Below the pieces are notes generated by a model. The model had not been told where the DNA came from. It did no database searches and saw only the letters and a program-made list of their open reading frames with translations. A program made the position numbers and the translations under genes. This document shows positions 27,201 through 35,579 of a stretch of 64,000 bases of DNA, one piece after another; positions within the stretch are counted from its first letter, which is position 1, and the number at the start of each line of letters is the position of its first letter. The stretch comes from Fen-671 sp963794745 (GTDB taxonomy: Bacteria; Actinomycetota; Acidimicrobiia; Acidimicrobiales; Palsa-688): positions 186,001 to 250,000 of the forward strand of contig CAWCEZ010000011.1 of assembly GCA_963794745.1 (NCBI GenBank), read 5' to 3'.

Positions 27201-28046
27201 TATCCATAGCGTGTTGTCGCACGCTTCAGGCAGCTCGTAGAAAAGTGCCCGCATTTCGGCGGACGTCTTCATGTAATGCTCCGAGCCCTCGAAGCGGAAC
27301 CGCTTAGGGTCGTCCATCGCCGAACCGGTCTGAACGCACAACAGGGCGTCATGGGCTAGGTGGTCGTCGCGGGTGGTGTAGTGGCTGTCGTTGGTCGCTA
27401 CCAAAGGCGCGCCGATCGCCTTGGCGATCTCTACGAGCTGCGGGTTGGTCTTGCGCTGTTTTTCCAGCCCGTGGTCCTGAAGTTCGACGAAAAGGTTGTC
27501 CCGCCCGAATATGTCCTGCAGCTTGGCAGCGTGAGCGGTGGCTTGTTCGACGTCGCCGCGCAGCAGCGCCTGGTTGACTAGCCCGCCGAGGCATCCAGTG
27601 GTGGCGATTACGCCCTCGTGGTATTTGTCGAGCAAGTCCCAGTCGCAGCGAGGTTTGTACCAGTACCCCGACAGGTAAGCCTCTGACGACAGCTTGAGCA
27701 GGTTCTTGTACCCCCTGTCGCTCTCAGCCAGGAGCGTCAGGTGATAGTAAAGCTTGTCGCCCTCTTCGGCGTCCCCGCCGGTGTCGTCGAGGCGCCCCCG
27801 ACGGAGCGGGCGCTCGAGCCGGCTACCGCCCGCCATGTACGCCTCGATCCCGATGACCGGTTTAACGCCGGCGGAACGTGCCGCCTTATAGAAGTCCAGG
27901 ACCCCGTACATGTTGCCGTGGTCGGTGATCGCGATCGCCGGCTGGCCATCTTCGGCTGCACGTTTCACGACCTGTTCAACGCGTGCTGCCCCGTCGAGCA
28001 TCGAGAACTCGGTGTGGAGGTGCAGGTGTGCAAACGACTTGCTCAC
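24291..28046 (-). CDS. dnaE: DNA polymerase III alpha subunit
   Basis: The replicative polymerase, 1251 residues. It begins with the PHP domain (FAHLHLHTEFSMLDGAARVEQ, ITDHGNMYGVLDFYKAA). The polymerase core includes GPGRGSAAGCCVAYCL, the catalytic-type PDIDMDFDERYRGE, and KMDFLGLRNLSVIERT. After it come the fingers and helix-hairpin-helix region (GKSHAYGYGLVAYW, SAIRNVGEGL), then the OB-fold (VVTGLARKYTRKGELMATFF). A glycine-rich insert (repeats of GYGGNG) separates the HhH region from the OB-fold at about residues 1056-1085. The N-terminus sits well with a ribosome binding site GGAGGTGATG on the minus strand. This is the DnaE1 type. Confidence 0.96.
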   Translation of the reverse strand: MSKSFAHLHLHTEFSMLDGAARVEQVVKRAAEDGQPAIAITDHGNMYGVLDFYKAARSAGVKPVIGIEAYMAGGSRLERPLRRGRLDDTGGDAEEGDKLYYHLTLLAESDRGYKNLLKLSSEAYLSGYWYKPRCDWDLLDKYHEGVIATTGCLGGLVNQALLRGDVEQATAHAAKLQDIFGRDNLFVELQDHGLEKQRKTNPQLVEIAKAIGAPLVATNDSHYTTRDDHLAHDALLCVQTGSAMDDPKRFRFEGSEHYMKTSAEMRALFYELPEACDNTLWIAERADVTIELGKPKLPAFPLPEGFASSDEYLRFLSFGQAEVRYGSPVPAHVVERLDFELGVIASMGFSDYFLVCWDLIRHAREQKIRVGPGRGSAAGCCVAYCLRIVDVDPIRYDLLFERFLNPGRKQMPDIDMDFDERYRGEMIRYASERWGSDHVAQIVTFSTIKARAAVRDAARVLGYPYGVGDRIAKAMPPLVMGRDTPLWACFQEDSKHADGYKVATELREMYAADPDVKRVVDVAKGLEGLRRQDGIHAAAVVISSDPLTEHLPVQRKPEPGGRPEDAPIVTQYEMHAVDELGLLKMDFLGLRNLSVIERTLDMVELNTGDRPDIDNVDLDDPATFGLLQRGDTVGVFQLEGSNLRTLVRSLLPTTLGDVAALVALYRPGPMAANMHNDYADRKNGRKPITYLHPDLAEVLGDTYGLMIYQESMLRVAQRFAGYSLVEAETLRKAAGKKVREIMAKEREKFVAGCESTGYGTAIGTALFDIIEPFADYAFGKSHAYGYGLVAYWTAWLKANHPVEYLACLLTSVKDDKDKMAVYLAECRSMGIEVLVPDINLAASDFTAVRPGQDGGGKVDIKGTGVIPFGLSAIRNVGEGLVERIVSEREAAGPFKDFYDFANRVDPVVLNKRTVESLIKAGAFDSLGHPRQGLCLVFEQVVDATLARRKEADQGVLSLFGDPGLGGQVFDDTRVPIPDQEFEKHSKLAFEKEMLGLYVSDHPLVGAEAALRRHVDCTILDLREDLTGRDAAAAAANGEGTTNGTANGNGNGATGSASGYGGNGGYGGNGGYGGNGGYGGSGGYGGRVADRWVGGVVTGLARKYTRKGELMATFFLEDLESSIEVFVFPRTMTEVGYLLADDAVICVKGRLDLRDEVPKLVCSELKKPQLTLDGEEPLKVVLPVNALDDTRVQRLRELLQEHPGPSPVYLHVGSKVVRLPVELNVARSPGLLAELRVLLGPACLWNGAAATG
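24793..24880. repeat. 18-bp tandem repeat inside dnaE
   Basis: Four copies of CCGCCGTAACCACCATTG (one or two substitutions) at 24793-24810, 24811-24828, 24829-24846 and 24847-24864, plus a partial fifth. They encode the Tyr-Gly-Gly-Asn-Gly-Gly linker of DnaE and keep the frame because the unit is a multiple of three. Confidence 0.9.
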
Positions 28047-28264
28047 ATGCCATCACCTCCTTCTGCTCGTACGCGTGCTGGTACCGATTTGCGCCGTCAA
28101 CAGGGCTCTGTGGGTATCCTGTGGACGAGATTACAGCCGTGTTGTTCTGTCAAAGTTAGCGGGCCCGGGTGACGACCATCAGCCCCATGCCACTGACCAG
28201 CCTGCGCACCGGCCGGTAGCCCGGCAAGCTGCAAGCACTAGTGCACCCGACCGCTACTGCCGCC

Positions 28265-29215
28265 TTATGGCAGCGCCTCCAGCCATCCGATAAGGCCGCG
28301 GAAGTACGTCTCCTGGTCGTCGTACATGGCCATGTGCCCGCCGTTCGGGCAATGCAGGTAGGTCCCTTGCGGTAAGCGGGCCGCGACTTGTCGCATGTGG
28401 GCCGGGTCCATCGTGTCGTGGGCGGCACCGATCACCAGTGCCGGCACGTCGATGCGCCCCAGGTCTTCGAAACGGGACCACCCTGCGAGCGTGGCCGAGG
28501 GGGAGATGCCGAGCTCGCTCGGGCCTTGCATCTTCACGTAGATGGCGGAATTTATGTGGTCGAAACCGCGCCGGGCCGGGTCTGGCCATTCGCTTACCGG
28601 CATCCGCAGCACGTGGTCGACGTAGTAGTGCTCCATCAGCAGCTCCAAGAACCTCGGGGCCTCGTAGTCGCCGGAAGCCTCGAGCGCCTGGATCTCCGCC
28701 AGCGCTTGCGGGTCCATGGCCGGCATCAGGACGTCGTGGGCGTACGCGTTGTAGGCCGGGACGTCCATCATCATGTTGGAGATCACGAGCCCTTTCAGGT
28801 GCTCACCGTGTGCCAGCGCGTACTCAGCAGCCAGAATCCCTCCCCATGAGTGCCCCAGAAGTACGAAATTGTCGCGATTTAGCCCCAATGCGGTCCGCAC
28901 CTGCTCGACCTCGTCGACGAACCGGTCGAGGTCCCACAACGACTCGTCGTTGGGTACATCGCTGCGCCCTGAGCCCAACTGGTCGTAGTAGTAGTACTCC
29001 ACACCGGCCGGGGGGAGCCAGGTGTCTGCCGCCTCGAAGTACTCGTGGGTGGAGCCGGGGCCGCCATGTAGGAAAAGCAGCCGGAGGGAGGGGTTATTGC
29101 CGGTCCGTTTGGTCCAGACCTCGAAGCGGCCGGACGGGGTGCCGATGGGGATCCGCCGCGACCCGCCACTGAGCCGGTCGTCCCGTGAGGAGGAGTCCAG
29201 GTAAGAGGGGCTCAT
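28265..29215 (-). CDS. proline iminopeptidase-like alpha/beta hydrolase
   Basis: A 316-residue serine peptidase of the S33 family. Motifs are the oxyanion loop LFLHGGPGSTHEYF, YDQLGSGRSD, the nucleophile elbow LLGHSWGGILAAEYA, an Asp in GAAHDTMDP and the catalytic His in CPNGGHMAMYDD. These match proline iminopeptidases and related amino-ester hydrolases, which remove N-terminal Pro or act on small amides. No signal peptide is visible. The start lies nine bases after the bpa stop, so both are probably one transcript; together they suggest a peptide-turnover context. Confidence 0.88.
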   Translation of the reverse strand: MSPSYLDSSSRDDRLSGGSRRIPIGTPSGRFEVWTKRTGNNPSLRLLFLHGGPGSTHEYFEAADTWLPPAGVEYYYYDQLGSGRSDVPNDESLWDLDRFVDEVEQVRTALGLNRDNFVLLGHSWGGILAAEYALAHGEHLKGLVISNMMMDVPAYNAYAHDVLMPAMDPQALAEIQALEASGDYEAPRFLELLMEHYYVDHVLRMPVSEWPDPARRGFDHINSAIYVKMQGPSELGISPSATLAGWSRFEDLGRIDVPALVIGAAHDTMDPAHMRQVAARLPQGTYLHCPNGGHMAMYDDQETYFRGLIGWLEALP

Positions 29216-29224
29216 TTTCGCTCC

Positions 29225-29740
29225 CTAGAGGTAGTTCCCCGGCATCGGCACTTCCCCCCGCTCGAGCTGCCCCGGCGGCAGCCCACGGCGGCGAGCCTCT
29301 TCGAGCTGCGCCCGCTGTGCCATTTGCTGAGCGAAAAGCGTCGCCTGGAGCCCATGGAATACGCCTTCGAGCCAACCGACGAGCTGCGCCTGTGCGATCC
29401 TTAGCTCAGCGTCGGTCGGGACTTTTTCGGGGTGGAACGGCGGTGCCATGCGCGCCAGTTCGGCCCTCAGGTCTGGCGAGAGCCCTCCTTGCAGCTCCTC
29501 CAAAGACGCGTCGTAGATCTCCCGGAGACGAACCCGGCTTGCCTCGTCGAGGGGGGCTTGGCGCACCTCCTCGAGCAGTTGGCGGATCATCGAACCGATC
29601 CGCATGACCTTGCCCGGCTTCTCCAGCGTCTCGCCGACTGCTTCGCCGACCAGCAAGCCGTCCTCGCCGGCCTCGGATGGTGATGGCTCCGACTGGACCA
29701 CAATCAGTTGGGGTTTGTCATCACCATGGCTGTTCGTCAT
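29225..29740 (-). CDS. bpa: bacterial proteasome activator Bpa
   Basis: A ring-forming, ATP-independent activator of the actinobacterial 20S proteasome. The 171-residue product from the ATG at 29740 has a flexible acidic N-terminus, then the four-helix core with GKVMRIGSMIRQLLEEVRQ, LDEASRVRLREIYDASLEEL and TDAELRIAQAQLVGWLEGVFHG, and the Gln-rich last helix TLFAQQMAQRAQLEEARRR. It ends in NYL; known Bpa ends in GQYL and this hydrophobic-Tyr-X-type tail docks into the proteasome. Its presence predicts prcA and prcB elsewhere in the genome. It is divergent from the MFS gene. Confidence 0.92.
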   Translation of the reverse strand: MTNSHGDDKPQLIVVQSEPSPSEAGEDGLLVGEAVGETLEKPGKVMRIGSMIRQLLEEVRQAPLDEASRVRLREIYDASLEELQGGLSPDLRAELARMAPPFHPEKVPTDAELRIAQAQLVGWLEGVFHGLQATLFAQQMAQRAQLEEARRRGLPPGQLERGEVPMPGNYL

Positions 29741-29822
29741 GTTCGTCACAGTGCCATCTTGGCCCATCGGTAGAGTTGAGAGCACAGCCGGGCCGGGAGG
29801 CACCGTGGGACAGCGCCAGGCA

Positions 29823-31082
29823 ATGGAAGGCCTGACAATTGAGGAGCGCTTCCCTACCAGGGAGGTCTTGTACGATCGGCGGCCGCGCGCCGCCGTCGCA
29901 GCCCTCGTCGCGCTCGGGGCGGGGGCGTTCTGCTTCGTAACCACCGAAAACCTGCCTGTCGGCCTCTTGTCGGTCATATCGGCGGACCTCCACGTATCGG
30001 TCTCGGCCGTGGGGCTCCTCGTGACCGCCTACGCCGCAATGGTCGTAATTGCCTCGGCTCCTCTTACTCACCTGACCAAACATGTCCCCCGCAGGCTCCT
30101 GTTATGCGCCTTATTGACGGCTCTTATTTTGACGAACCTGGCCTCGGCTGCCGCCACCAGCTACTGGTGGCTGCTCGGGGCCCGGATAGGCACAGCGGTG
30201 GCCCAGGCCGTCTTCTGGTCGATCGTGTCGGTGACGGCGGTCGGCCTCTTCCCGCCCCGGGTCAGGGCCAAGGTAGTGGCGGCGGTGGTGGGCAACGCTT
30301 CTCTTGCCGTGGTCATAGGCGTCCCCTTTGGGACCTGGCTCGGCCAGCAAGGCGGCTGGCGGTTGCCCTTCGTGGTGATGAGCGGTGTCGGCTTTGTCTG
30401 CCTCCTCGCGGTTGGCCTCCTGCTCCCCACGGCGGACCCCGCCGAAAGCCACGCAGCCGTCGGGTCCGCCCCCGACCGGCGGCGCTACCGGTTGCTGGTG
30501 GTCTCAACTGTCCTGCTCGTGACGGGCTATTTCAGCTCATATACCTACATCAGCGCCTTCCTCACAAGAGTGAGCGGGCTCCACTCGGGCGCAGTAGCCC
30601 CGGTACTGCTCCTTGCGGGCGGCCTCGGGGCTGTCGGGGTCTCCATCACGGGTGCCCTGTTCGACAAGCACCCACGCCTCGCGACTGTCATACCGGTGGC
30701 TCTTTTAGCCTGCACCCTGGCCTGTCTTTACGTCTTCGCCGCCGTCTGGCCCGTCGCCGTCGCATGCGAGGCCTTCGCGAGCCTTGCCCTCGGCGGCATC
30801 GTGATCTCCAACCAAAACCGCGTGCTCATCGTGGCGCCCGGCAACACCGACGTGGCGTCGGCCTGGGCCTCAGCGTTCTTCAACGCCGGGATCGCCGGAG
30901 GATCGCTGGCAGGTGGGGTCGTGCTGGCGTCGTTCGGGGTCCGGGGGACGGCGCTGACTGGCGCTCTGTTCGTTGCGGCGGCACTCGTCGTCGTGCTGAG
31001 CGACCATCTCGGCTCCGCCCCCATAATGAGCCCGGGGACCGTGCACATACGCGAGGCAGTCGGCTCGAGCGCAGGCCGCTAG
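29823..31082 (+). CDS. MFS transporter, drug-efflux-like (DHA1 type)
   Basis: A 419-residue membrane protein with about 12 hydrophobic segments, starting at the ATG 29823 after a short cytoplasmic N-terminus (MEGLTIEERFPTREV). Between segments two and three lies HLTKHVPRRLLL, the usual basic MFS loop. In the fourth-fifth region GNASLAVVIGVPFGTWLGQ resembles the antiporter motif C of arabinose-efflux/chloramphenicol-resistance relatives. Substrate cannot be told. Divergent from bpa, convergent with the cold-shock-like gene (four-base overlap). Confidence 0.87.
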   Translation: MEGLTIEERFPTREVLYDRRPRAAVAALVALGAGAFCFVTTENLPVGLLSVISADLHVSVSAVGLLVTAYAAMVVIASAPLTHLTKHVPRRLLLCALLTALILTNLASAAATSYWWLLGARIGTAVAQAVFWSIVSVTAVGLFPPRVRAKVVAAVVGNASLAVVIGVPFGTWLGQQGGWRLPFVVMSGVGFVCLLAVGLLLPTADPAESHAAVGSAPDRRRYRLLVVSTVLLVTGYFSSYTYISAFLTRVSGLHSGAVAPVLLLAGGLGAVGVSITGALFDKHPRLATVIPVALLACTLACLYVFAAVWPVAVACEAFASLALGGIVISNQNRVLIVAPGNTDVASAWASAFFNAGIAGGSLAGGVVLASFGVRGTALTGALFVAAALVVVLSDHLGSAPIMSPGTVHIREAVGSSAGR

Positions 31083-31294
31083 CTGGTCGGCTCCAGCCGC
31101 CGGGCCTCCCACGAACCGAGGTGGCCAGGCGCCAAAGCAAAGCTGACTGGCGAACCCACGGCAATATCGCGCGAGCCGTCGACGATCTCGGTGCAGTGGA
31201 ACGGGTAAAGCCGGTCGTCTTGTCCGCGCACCTCCCCCAGCCCCGCCTCCTTGTCAAAACTGTCGACAGACCCAAGTCGATGAAACATGCCCAC
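31079..31294 (-). CDS. cold-shock-domain-like small protein
   Basis: A 71-residue protein with a shortened nucleic-acid-binding beta-barrel: RLGSVDSFDKEAGLGEVRG followed by YPFHCTEIVDGSRDIAVGSPVSF and an aromatic C-terminal strand. The RNP-type aromatic residues are fewer than in true Csp proteins. Close relatives occur next to hisG in actinobacteria. It lies eight bases downstream of hisG and is probably cotranscribed. Binding partner is unknown. Confidence 0.7.
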   Translation of the reverse strand: MGMFHRLGSVDSFDKEAGLGEVRGQDDRLYPFHCTEIVDGSRDIAVGSPVSFALAPGHLGSWEARRLEPTS

Positions 31295-31302
31295 TACCGG
31301 GC

Positions 31303-32178
31303 TCAGGGGACGATCTTGCTGATCGGCAGCTCGATTATGTCGGTCGCGCCGGCATCTTTCAGCTCCGGTATCAATTTGTTTATCGTGTCTTTGGGCACCA
31401 CGGTTTCTACCGCATAGCTACCGCCACCGAAGAGCTCGGAAACCGTTGGGCTGCGCATCGCGGGCAACAGCTTGATGACACGGTCGAGGTCGTAAGCCTC
31501 TACGTTGAGCTTTACGAGGACACGGCCACGCGCTTTGAGGGCCCCTTGCAACAAGGTATTGATGTCCTCCATGGCTTTGCGGCGTTCGGGATCCTGGGCC
31601 GATGCGGGGTTCGCGATGAGCTCGGTGTAAGAAACCAGGACCGTCTCGATTATCCGAAGTCCCGCCGCTTTGAGGGCCCTGCCGGTCTCGGTGATCTCTA
31701 CTACCGCATCTGCGATCTCGGGCACCTTGGCCTCGGTGGCACCGTAGGAGAGCACCACGTCTGCTTTCACGCCGCTTTCGGCGAAAAAACGCTCCGTCAG
31801 CAACGGGTACTCGGTCGAGACCTTGACGCCGTCAGGCATTTCCCTGGCCGACATCCAAGGAGAGTCGCCTGCGACGGCGAGCACCACCTGGATCGGGTTG
31901 GAGGTTGCCTTGGAGTACGCCAGTTCTCCCAGGGACACCACGCTCGCGCCGGTCTCTTCTACCCAGTCACGCCCTGTGATCCCAATGTCGAACAGGCCGT
32001 CGGCCACGTAACGGGGAATTTCCTGGGGGCGCAGCACCCGGACCTCTGAGATCCGGTGGTCCTTGATGGTCGCCCTATAGTCCACGTCCGAACTGCGGGT
32101 CACGGACAGGTCCGCGGCCTCGAACAGTTCTATCGTGGCGCGCTCCAGAGATCCTTTTGGCAGTACGAGGCGTAGCAC
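31303..32178 (-). CDS. hisG: ATP phosphoribosyltransferase, long form
   Basis: First enzyme of histidine synthesis, joining ATP and PRPP. At 291 residues it is the long, homo-hexameric, histidine-inhibited form. The catalytic part opens with LRLVLPKGSLERATIELFEA and contains FDIGITGRDWVEE; the PRPP region and DAVVEITETGRAL follow. The last about 80 residues (VLVKLNVEAYDLDRV, AVETVVPKDTINKLIPELKDAGA) are the ACT-like regulatory domain. The usual hisE neighbour is not adjacent; mogA lies upstream instead. Confidence 0.95.
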   Translation of the reverse strand: MLRLVLPKGSLERATIELFEAADLSVTRSSDVDYRATIKDHRISEVRVLRPQEIPRYVADGLFDIGITGRDWVEETGASVVSLGELAYSKATSNPIQVVLAVAGDSPWMSAREMPDGVKVSTEYPLLTERFFAESGVKADVVLSYGATEAKVPEIADAVVEITETGRALKAAGLRIIETVLVSYTELIANPASAQDPERRKAMEDINTLLQGALKARGRVLVKLNVEAYDLDRVIKLLPAMRSPTVSELFGGGSYAVETVVPKDTINKLIPELKDAGATDIIELPISKIVP

Positions 32179-32241
32179 CGCCCCGACGCTAGTTCCCCGG
32201 GCGCGTTAGCACCTGTGCGAGGCCGCAGCGGGCCCGAGCCC

Positions 32242-32709
32242 CTAGTGCGCCTGCTCCCCCGCAAGCACGCTGATGGCGTGTGGAAGCAGGTCGATTATCG
32301 CCGCGAGGCACTCGAGGGCGCCTTTGGGGGATCCCGGCAAATTGATGACCAGGGCGTGCCCCCGCACACCGGCAATGCCTCGTGACAATGGCGCGATCTC
32401 GCTCGAGCGGCGCATCGCCTCCCCGAAGCCCGGGGCGTGCCGGTCCAGGACTTCCGCGGTCCCTTCCGGGGTCAGGTCCCTCGGCCCGAAGCCCGTCCCT
32501 CCGGTCGTAACGAGCAGGCCGGTGAAACCCGAAGCCATACGGGTCAGGTCACCAGCCACCGATGCAGCGCCGTCGGGCACGCTGGACTGCTCGACTACCG
32601 CGAAACCAGCGTCCTGAAGTGCACGGGCCACCGCGGGGCCGCTCTCGTCCTGTCGTTCACCCCTCATCACCGAGTCCGAGACAGTTAGGACTTTGGCTTC
32701 ATAGCTCAT
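32242..32709 (-). CDS. mogA: molybdopterin adenylyltransferase (MogA/MoaB family)
   Basis: A 155-residue protein of the molybdenum cofactor pathway, activating molybdopterin with ATP before metal insertion. The ATG at 32709 lies just within the rpe 3' end (11-base overlap). Motifs: KVLTVSDSVMRGERQDESGP, VTTGGTGFGPRDLTPEGT, and the C-terminal LVINLPGSPKGALECL, which form the MPT-binding sites. MogA and MoaB are hard to separate; a GphN-like fused form is excluded by length. It points to molybdoenzymes elsewhere. Confidence 0.9.
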   Translation of the reverse strand: MSYEAKVLTVSDSVMRGERQDESGPAVARALQDAGFAVVEQSSVPDGAASVAGDLTRMASGFTGLLVTTGGTGFGPRDLTPEGTAEVLDRHAPGFGEAMRRSSEIAPLSRGIAGVRGHALVINLPGSPKGALECLAAIIDLLPHAISVLAGEQAH

Positions 32710-33472
32710 TAGCGCGTTCCCTCGATTGGCGACCAGCCCTGAAGGGGCCCGGTCCCCCCGGGGGCGCAGCCCCAAGGGCTGCCTGCCCAGCTTGGCGGAT
32801 GCGGCGGGCGGCAACCACCGGGTCGGGTTGGGCGAATATCGCATTGCCCGCCACGAGCAGCCTTGCGCCGGCCTGAGTAACGATGGGGGCCGTCCCCACG
32901 TCTATCCCGCCGTCCACTTCCAGCTCGACGGCGAGCCCAGCTTCGTCGATCAGCTGGCGCGCCCGGGCGATCTTGGGGACTATCTCGCTCATGAAGCTCT
33001 GCCCCCCGAAGCCAGGGTGCACGGTCATCACCAGCAGCAAGTCAAGCTGGTCCAGCCAGGGCTCGCATTGTTCGAACGGCGTCTCGGGGTTGACCGCGAG
33101 GCCGACGTGAAGGCCCAGGGCGCGCATCTGGGCGATCAGCTCTGCGGTGCTGCCTATCTCGACATGGACCGTGCACCCGTTGGCCCCAGCGTCGCGGAAC
33201 GCCTCAAGGAACCTGCCAGGGTTGTCCATCATCAGATGGCAATCGAGGTAGAGGTCGGAGTGCCGTCGGATCCAGGTCACCACGGGCGGCCCGATAGTCA
33301 GGTTGGGCACGAAATGGCCGTCCATGACGTCGACGTGCAACACGTCTGCCTCAGGGCGGACGCGGCTTATCTCGTCGCCCAGCTCAGCGAAGTCGGCAGA
33401 AAGGATCGACGGGGCAATGCGGACCGACGGCTGCGCCCTTTGAGCGGCACCCAAGGATCCGTCGTCTGCCAT
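32699..33472 (-). CDS. rpe: ribulose-phosphate 3-epimerase
   Basis: A TIM-barrel enzyme of the pentose phosphate pathway, 257 residues from the ATG at 33472. It shows IAPSILSADFAELGDEI, DVMDGHFVPNLTIG, YLDCHLMM, VMTVHPGFGGQSF and ELEVDGGI, covering both catalytic Asp residues and the metal-binding His positions. A C-terminal Ala/Gly/Pro/Arg-rich tail of about 30 residues extends past the barrel. Position between rsmB and mogA in the def-fmt-rsmB-rpe string is normal for actinobacteria. Confidence 0.95.
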   Translation of the reverse strand: MADDGSLGAAQRAQPSVRIAPSILSADFAELGDEISRVRPEADVLHVDVMDGHFVPNLTIGPPVVTWIRRHSDLYLDCHLMMDNPGRFLEAFRDAGANGCTVHVEIGSTAELIAQMRALGLHVGLAVNPETPFEQCEPWLDQLDLLLVMTVHPGFGGQSFMSEIVPKIARARQLIDEAGLAVELEVDGGIDVGTAPIVTQAGARLLVAGNAIFAQPDPVVAARRIRQAGQAALGAAPPGGPGPFRAGRQSRERANEL

Positions 33473-33564
33473 CGGCGCCGAACCTAGTACGCGTCGGCGC
33501 TGTAGGGGACCACAAGCGCTCCGGGCGAACGCTCCGGCCAAGGGCTCCGGCGTGGCACCACCGC

Positions 33565-34719
33565 CTAAGCAGCCCGGCGTCGGTACGCAGACAGGTACAT
33601 GCCGTCGGTCCCAGCGGCCTGGGGGAGCAGGAGCGCTCCTCGCCCGTGAGGCTCCCATGGCGCACCGGGCGGCCCCAAGACGTCCCATCCGGATCTCAGC
33701 TCGTCGGACAACCAGTCGTCGACGTCGACGGTCTCGGCGCGTGTGAGCGTGCAGACGCTGTAGACGAGCACGCCCCCGGGCGCCACGAGCGCCGCGGCGG
33801 GCCGCAAGAGCCTGCGTTGCAGGGCCGCCAACCGCCCGACGTCTTCGGGCCTAATACGCCAGCGGGCGTCTGGCCGGCGGCGCAGCGCGCCCAGCCCACT
33901 GCACGGCGCGTCGACGAGGACACCGGCGAACCTCCCCGCCCGGAAGGGCGGCGCGGTCCCGTCCGCGACCACGACGGGTAGGTTGCTAAGCCCGAGCCGC
34001 TCCGCGTTGTCGGCGACCTGCCTCGCCCTTGCCGGTGCCACGTCCGCGCCTACAACGAACGTGGAGTTTTCGGCGAGCAACGTGGCCTTGCCTCCTGGGG
34101 CGGCGCACAGGTCAAGGACCGCCCCGGGCTGAGAGCCCATCAGCTGGGCCATGTGCCGGGCGACGGCCTGGCTGCCAGGGTCTTGCGTGTAGCCGTCGGC
34201 GCGCACGGTCTGCGAGGCGGCAATGTTCATCTGGTCGAGCGCCCCCATGGCTCGTCCCGGGCCCAGGTCCTCGCCGAGACGCCTTATCACCCAGTCCGGG
34301 TAGCTCAGCCTGGTACCGAGGTCGGGCCAGGCGAGCGGGCCGGCCTCGACGAGAGCGGCAACCCTGCGCAGCACAGCGTTGAGCAGCGACCGCGCCCGCG
34401 GAGGAGCCTCTGAGACCGTCGCCGAAACGGCCGCGTAGGCTGGGACGCGCATGAAGGCCAGCTGATAAGCGCCGGCCCTGGCAGCGGCCCGGACCACGGG
34501 TTCGAGCTCCCCTCGGGCGAACTGGCCGACCAGCCAGTCGCATGCCCGGCACATCCGCAGCGTGCCATAGGCGAGCTCGGTTACGAAGCCTCGGTCCCGC
34601 TCATCGAGCCCGGACGCCGAGAGCAGGCGCGGCACGACGAGGTTGGCTCGAGCCCCTTCCTCGGCCGCCACCAGAGCGGTAATGGCTACGCCACGCGCTG
34701 TGACCTTGGGAGGTTTCAC
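33565..34719 (-). CDS. rsmB: 16S rRNA (cytosine-C5)-methyltransferase RsmB
   Basis: A 384-residue protein that methylates C967 of 16S rRNA. The GTG at 34719 overlaps the fmt stop by four bases; a longer N-terminus in the same frame is only fmt out of frame. Residues about 5-145 are the NusB-like RNA-binding domain (ARGVAITALVAAEEG, LDERDRGFVTELAYGTLR). The Rossmann part has VLDLCAAPGGKATLLAE, VLVDAPCSGLGALRRRPDARW and VYSVCTLTRAE, the last two holding the paired catalytic cysteines. It is followed after 92 bases by rpe. Confidence 0.93.
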   Translation of the reverse strand: MKPPKVTARGVAITALVAAEEGARANLVVPRLLSASGLDERDRGFVTELAYGTLRMCRACDWLVGQFARGELEPVVRAAARAGAYQLAFMRVPAYAAVSATVSEAPPRARSLLNAVLRRVAALVEAGPLAWPDLGTRLSYPDWVIRRLGEDLGPGRAMGALDQMNIAASQTVRADGYTQDPGSQAVARHMAQLMGSQPGAVLDLCAAPGGKATLLAENSTFVVGADVAPARARQVADNAERLGLSNLPVVVADGTAPPFRAGRFAGVLVDAPCSGLGALRRRPDARWRIRPEDVGRLAALQRRLLRPAAALVAPGGVLVYSVCTLTRAETVDVDDWLSDELRSGWDVLGPPGAPWEPHGRGALLLPQAAGTDGMYLSAYRRRAA

Positions 34720-35579
34720 TCGCCCAGGCGCTCGCCGGCGGTCGGACGCGCTCCCCTCGCCCACGCCGCCCCGTCCATGGCCGGCTTGCCCTCGGGTTGC
34801 ACGACGAGAAGTTCGAGCGCTCCGCGCGCGGTGCCAACTATGTCCCCCTGTACCTGCCCCGGAGCAAGTTCCTGGCGCTCGCCGAGCACCCGTGCTCTGT
34901 GGACGATCAGGCGCTTTGCTCGCCACGTCGTCCACGCCCTGCCCACACGTACCACCCGGTTACAGACTTCGGCCTCTCGGTCGAAGTCGAGGCGCAGCTC
35001 GTCTACGGTGACCTTGGAGGCGTAAGTCGGCTCGCCTACCTGCGGCTCCGGCTCGCCGAGCCCCACGGACAGGTTCTTCAGGAGCATTTCGGTACCCAGT
35101 TCGCCGAGGCGGTGGCGGAGCTCGTCGGCGGTTTCGTCCGGGCCGATCGGGGTGACGGTGCGCGCATAGACCGGGCCGGTGTCGAGGCCCTCTTCCAGTT
35201 CCATCAGGCAAACACCCGTTTCGGGGTCTCCTGCCAGCACCGCACGTTCGACCGGCGCGGCTCCCCGCCAGCGCGGCAGCAGAGAAAAATGGACGTTCAC
35301 CATCGGGACGGCGGCCAGTACGTCAGGCTTGACGAGCCTTCCGTAAGCGACGACTACCCCAAGGGCAGCGCCTGACGACACCACGTCGGCCGGCTTGTGC
35401 GTGACCTGCAAGCCCAGCTGCAGCGCCGCTTGCTTGACAGGGCTCGGGCTCATGTCGGTCCCCCGTCCTCGCCGGGCGTCAGGGCGTGTCACCACGAGAC
35501 GGACGTCATAGCCTGCCGAAACCAGCGCCCGAAGAGTACCGGCCGCCACCTCGGGGGTACCGAGGAAGGCGAGCCTCAC
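34716..35579 (-). CDS. fmt: methionyl-tRNA formyltransferase
   Basis: Fmt formylates initiator Met-tRNA. The 287-residue product opens with RLAFLGTPEVAAGTLRALV and contains the catalytic region NVHFSLLPRWRGAAPVERAV followed by DTGPVYARTVTPIG. The C-terminal OB-like domain follows and is slightly short, ending PTAGERLGE. The start ATG at 35579 overlaps the stop of def by four bases; the pair def-fmt acts on the same N-formyl group. Confidence 0.95.
   Translation of the reverse strand: MRLAFLGTPEVAAGTLRALVSAGYDVRLVVTRPDARRGRGTDMSPSPVKQAALQLGLQVTHKPADVVSSGAALGVVVAYGRLVKPDVLAAVPMVNVHFSLLPRWRGAAPVERAVLAGDPETGVCLMELEEGLDTGPVYARTVTPIGPDETADELRHRLGELGTEMLLKNLSVGLGEPEPQVGEPTYASKVTVDELRLDFDREAEVCNRVVRVGRAWTTWRAKRLIVHRARVLGERQELAPGQVQGDIVGTARGALELLVVQPEGKPAMDGAAWARGARPTAGERLGE

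Noticed and set aside
28156..28264. Leftward frame ending LPGYRPVRRLVSGMGLMVVTRAR-like residues
   Set aside because: Could be the tail of a lost methyltransferase gene, but too short and without upstream support to annotate.
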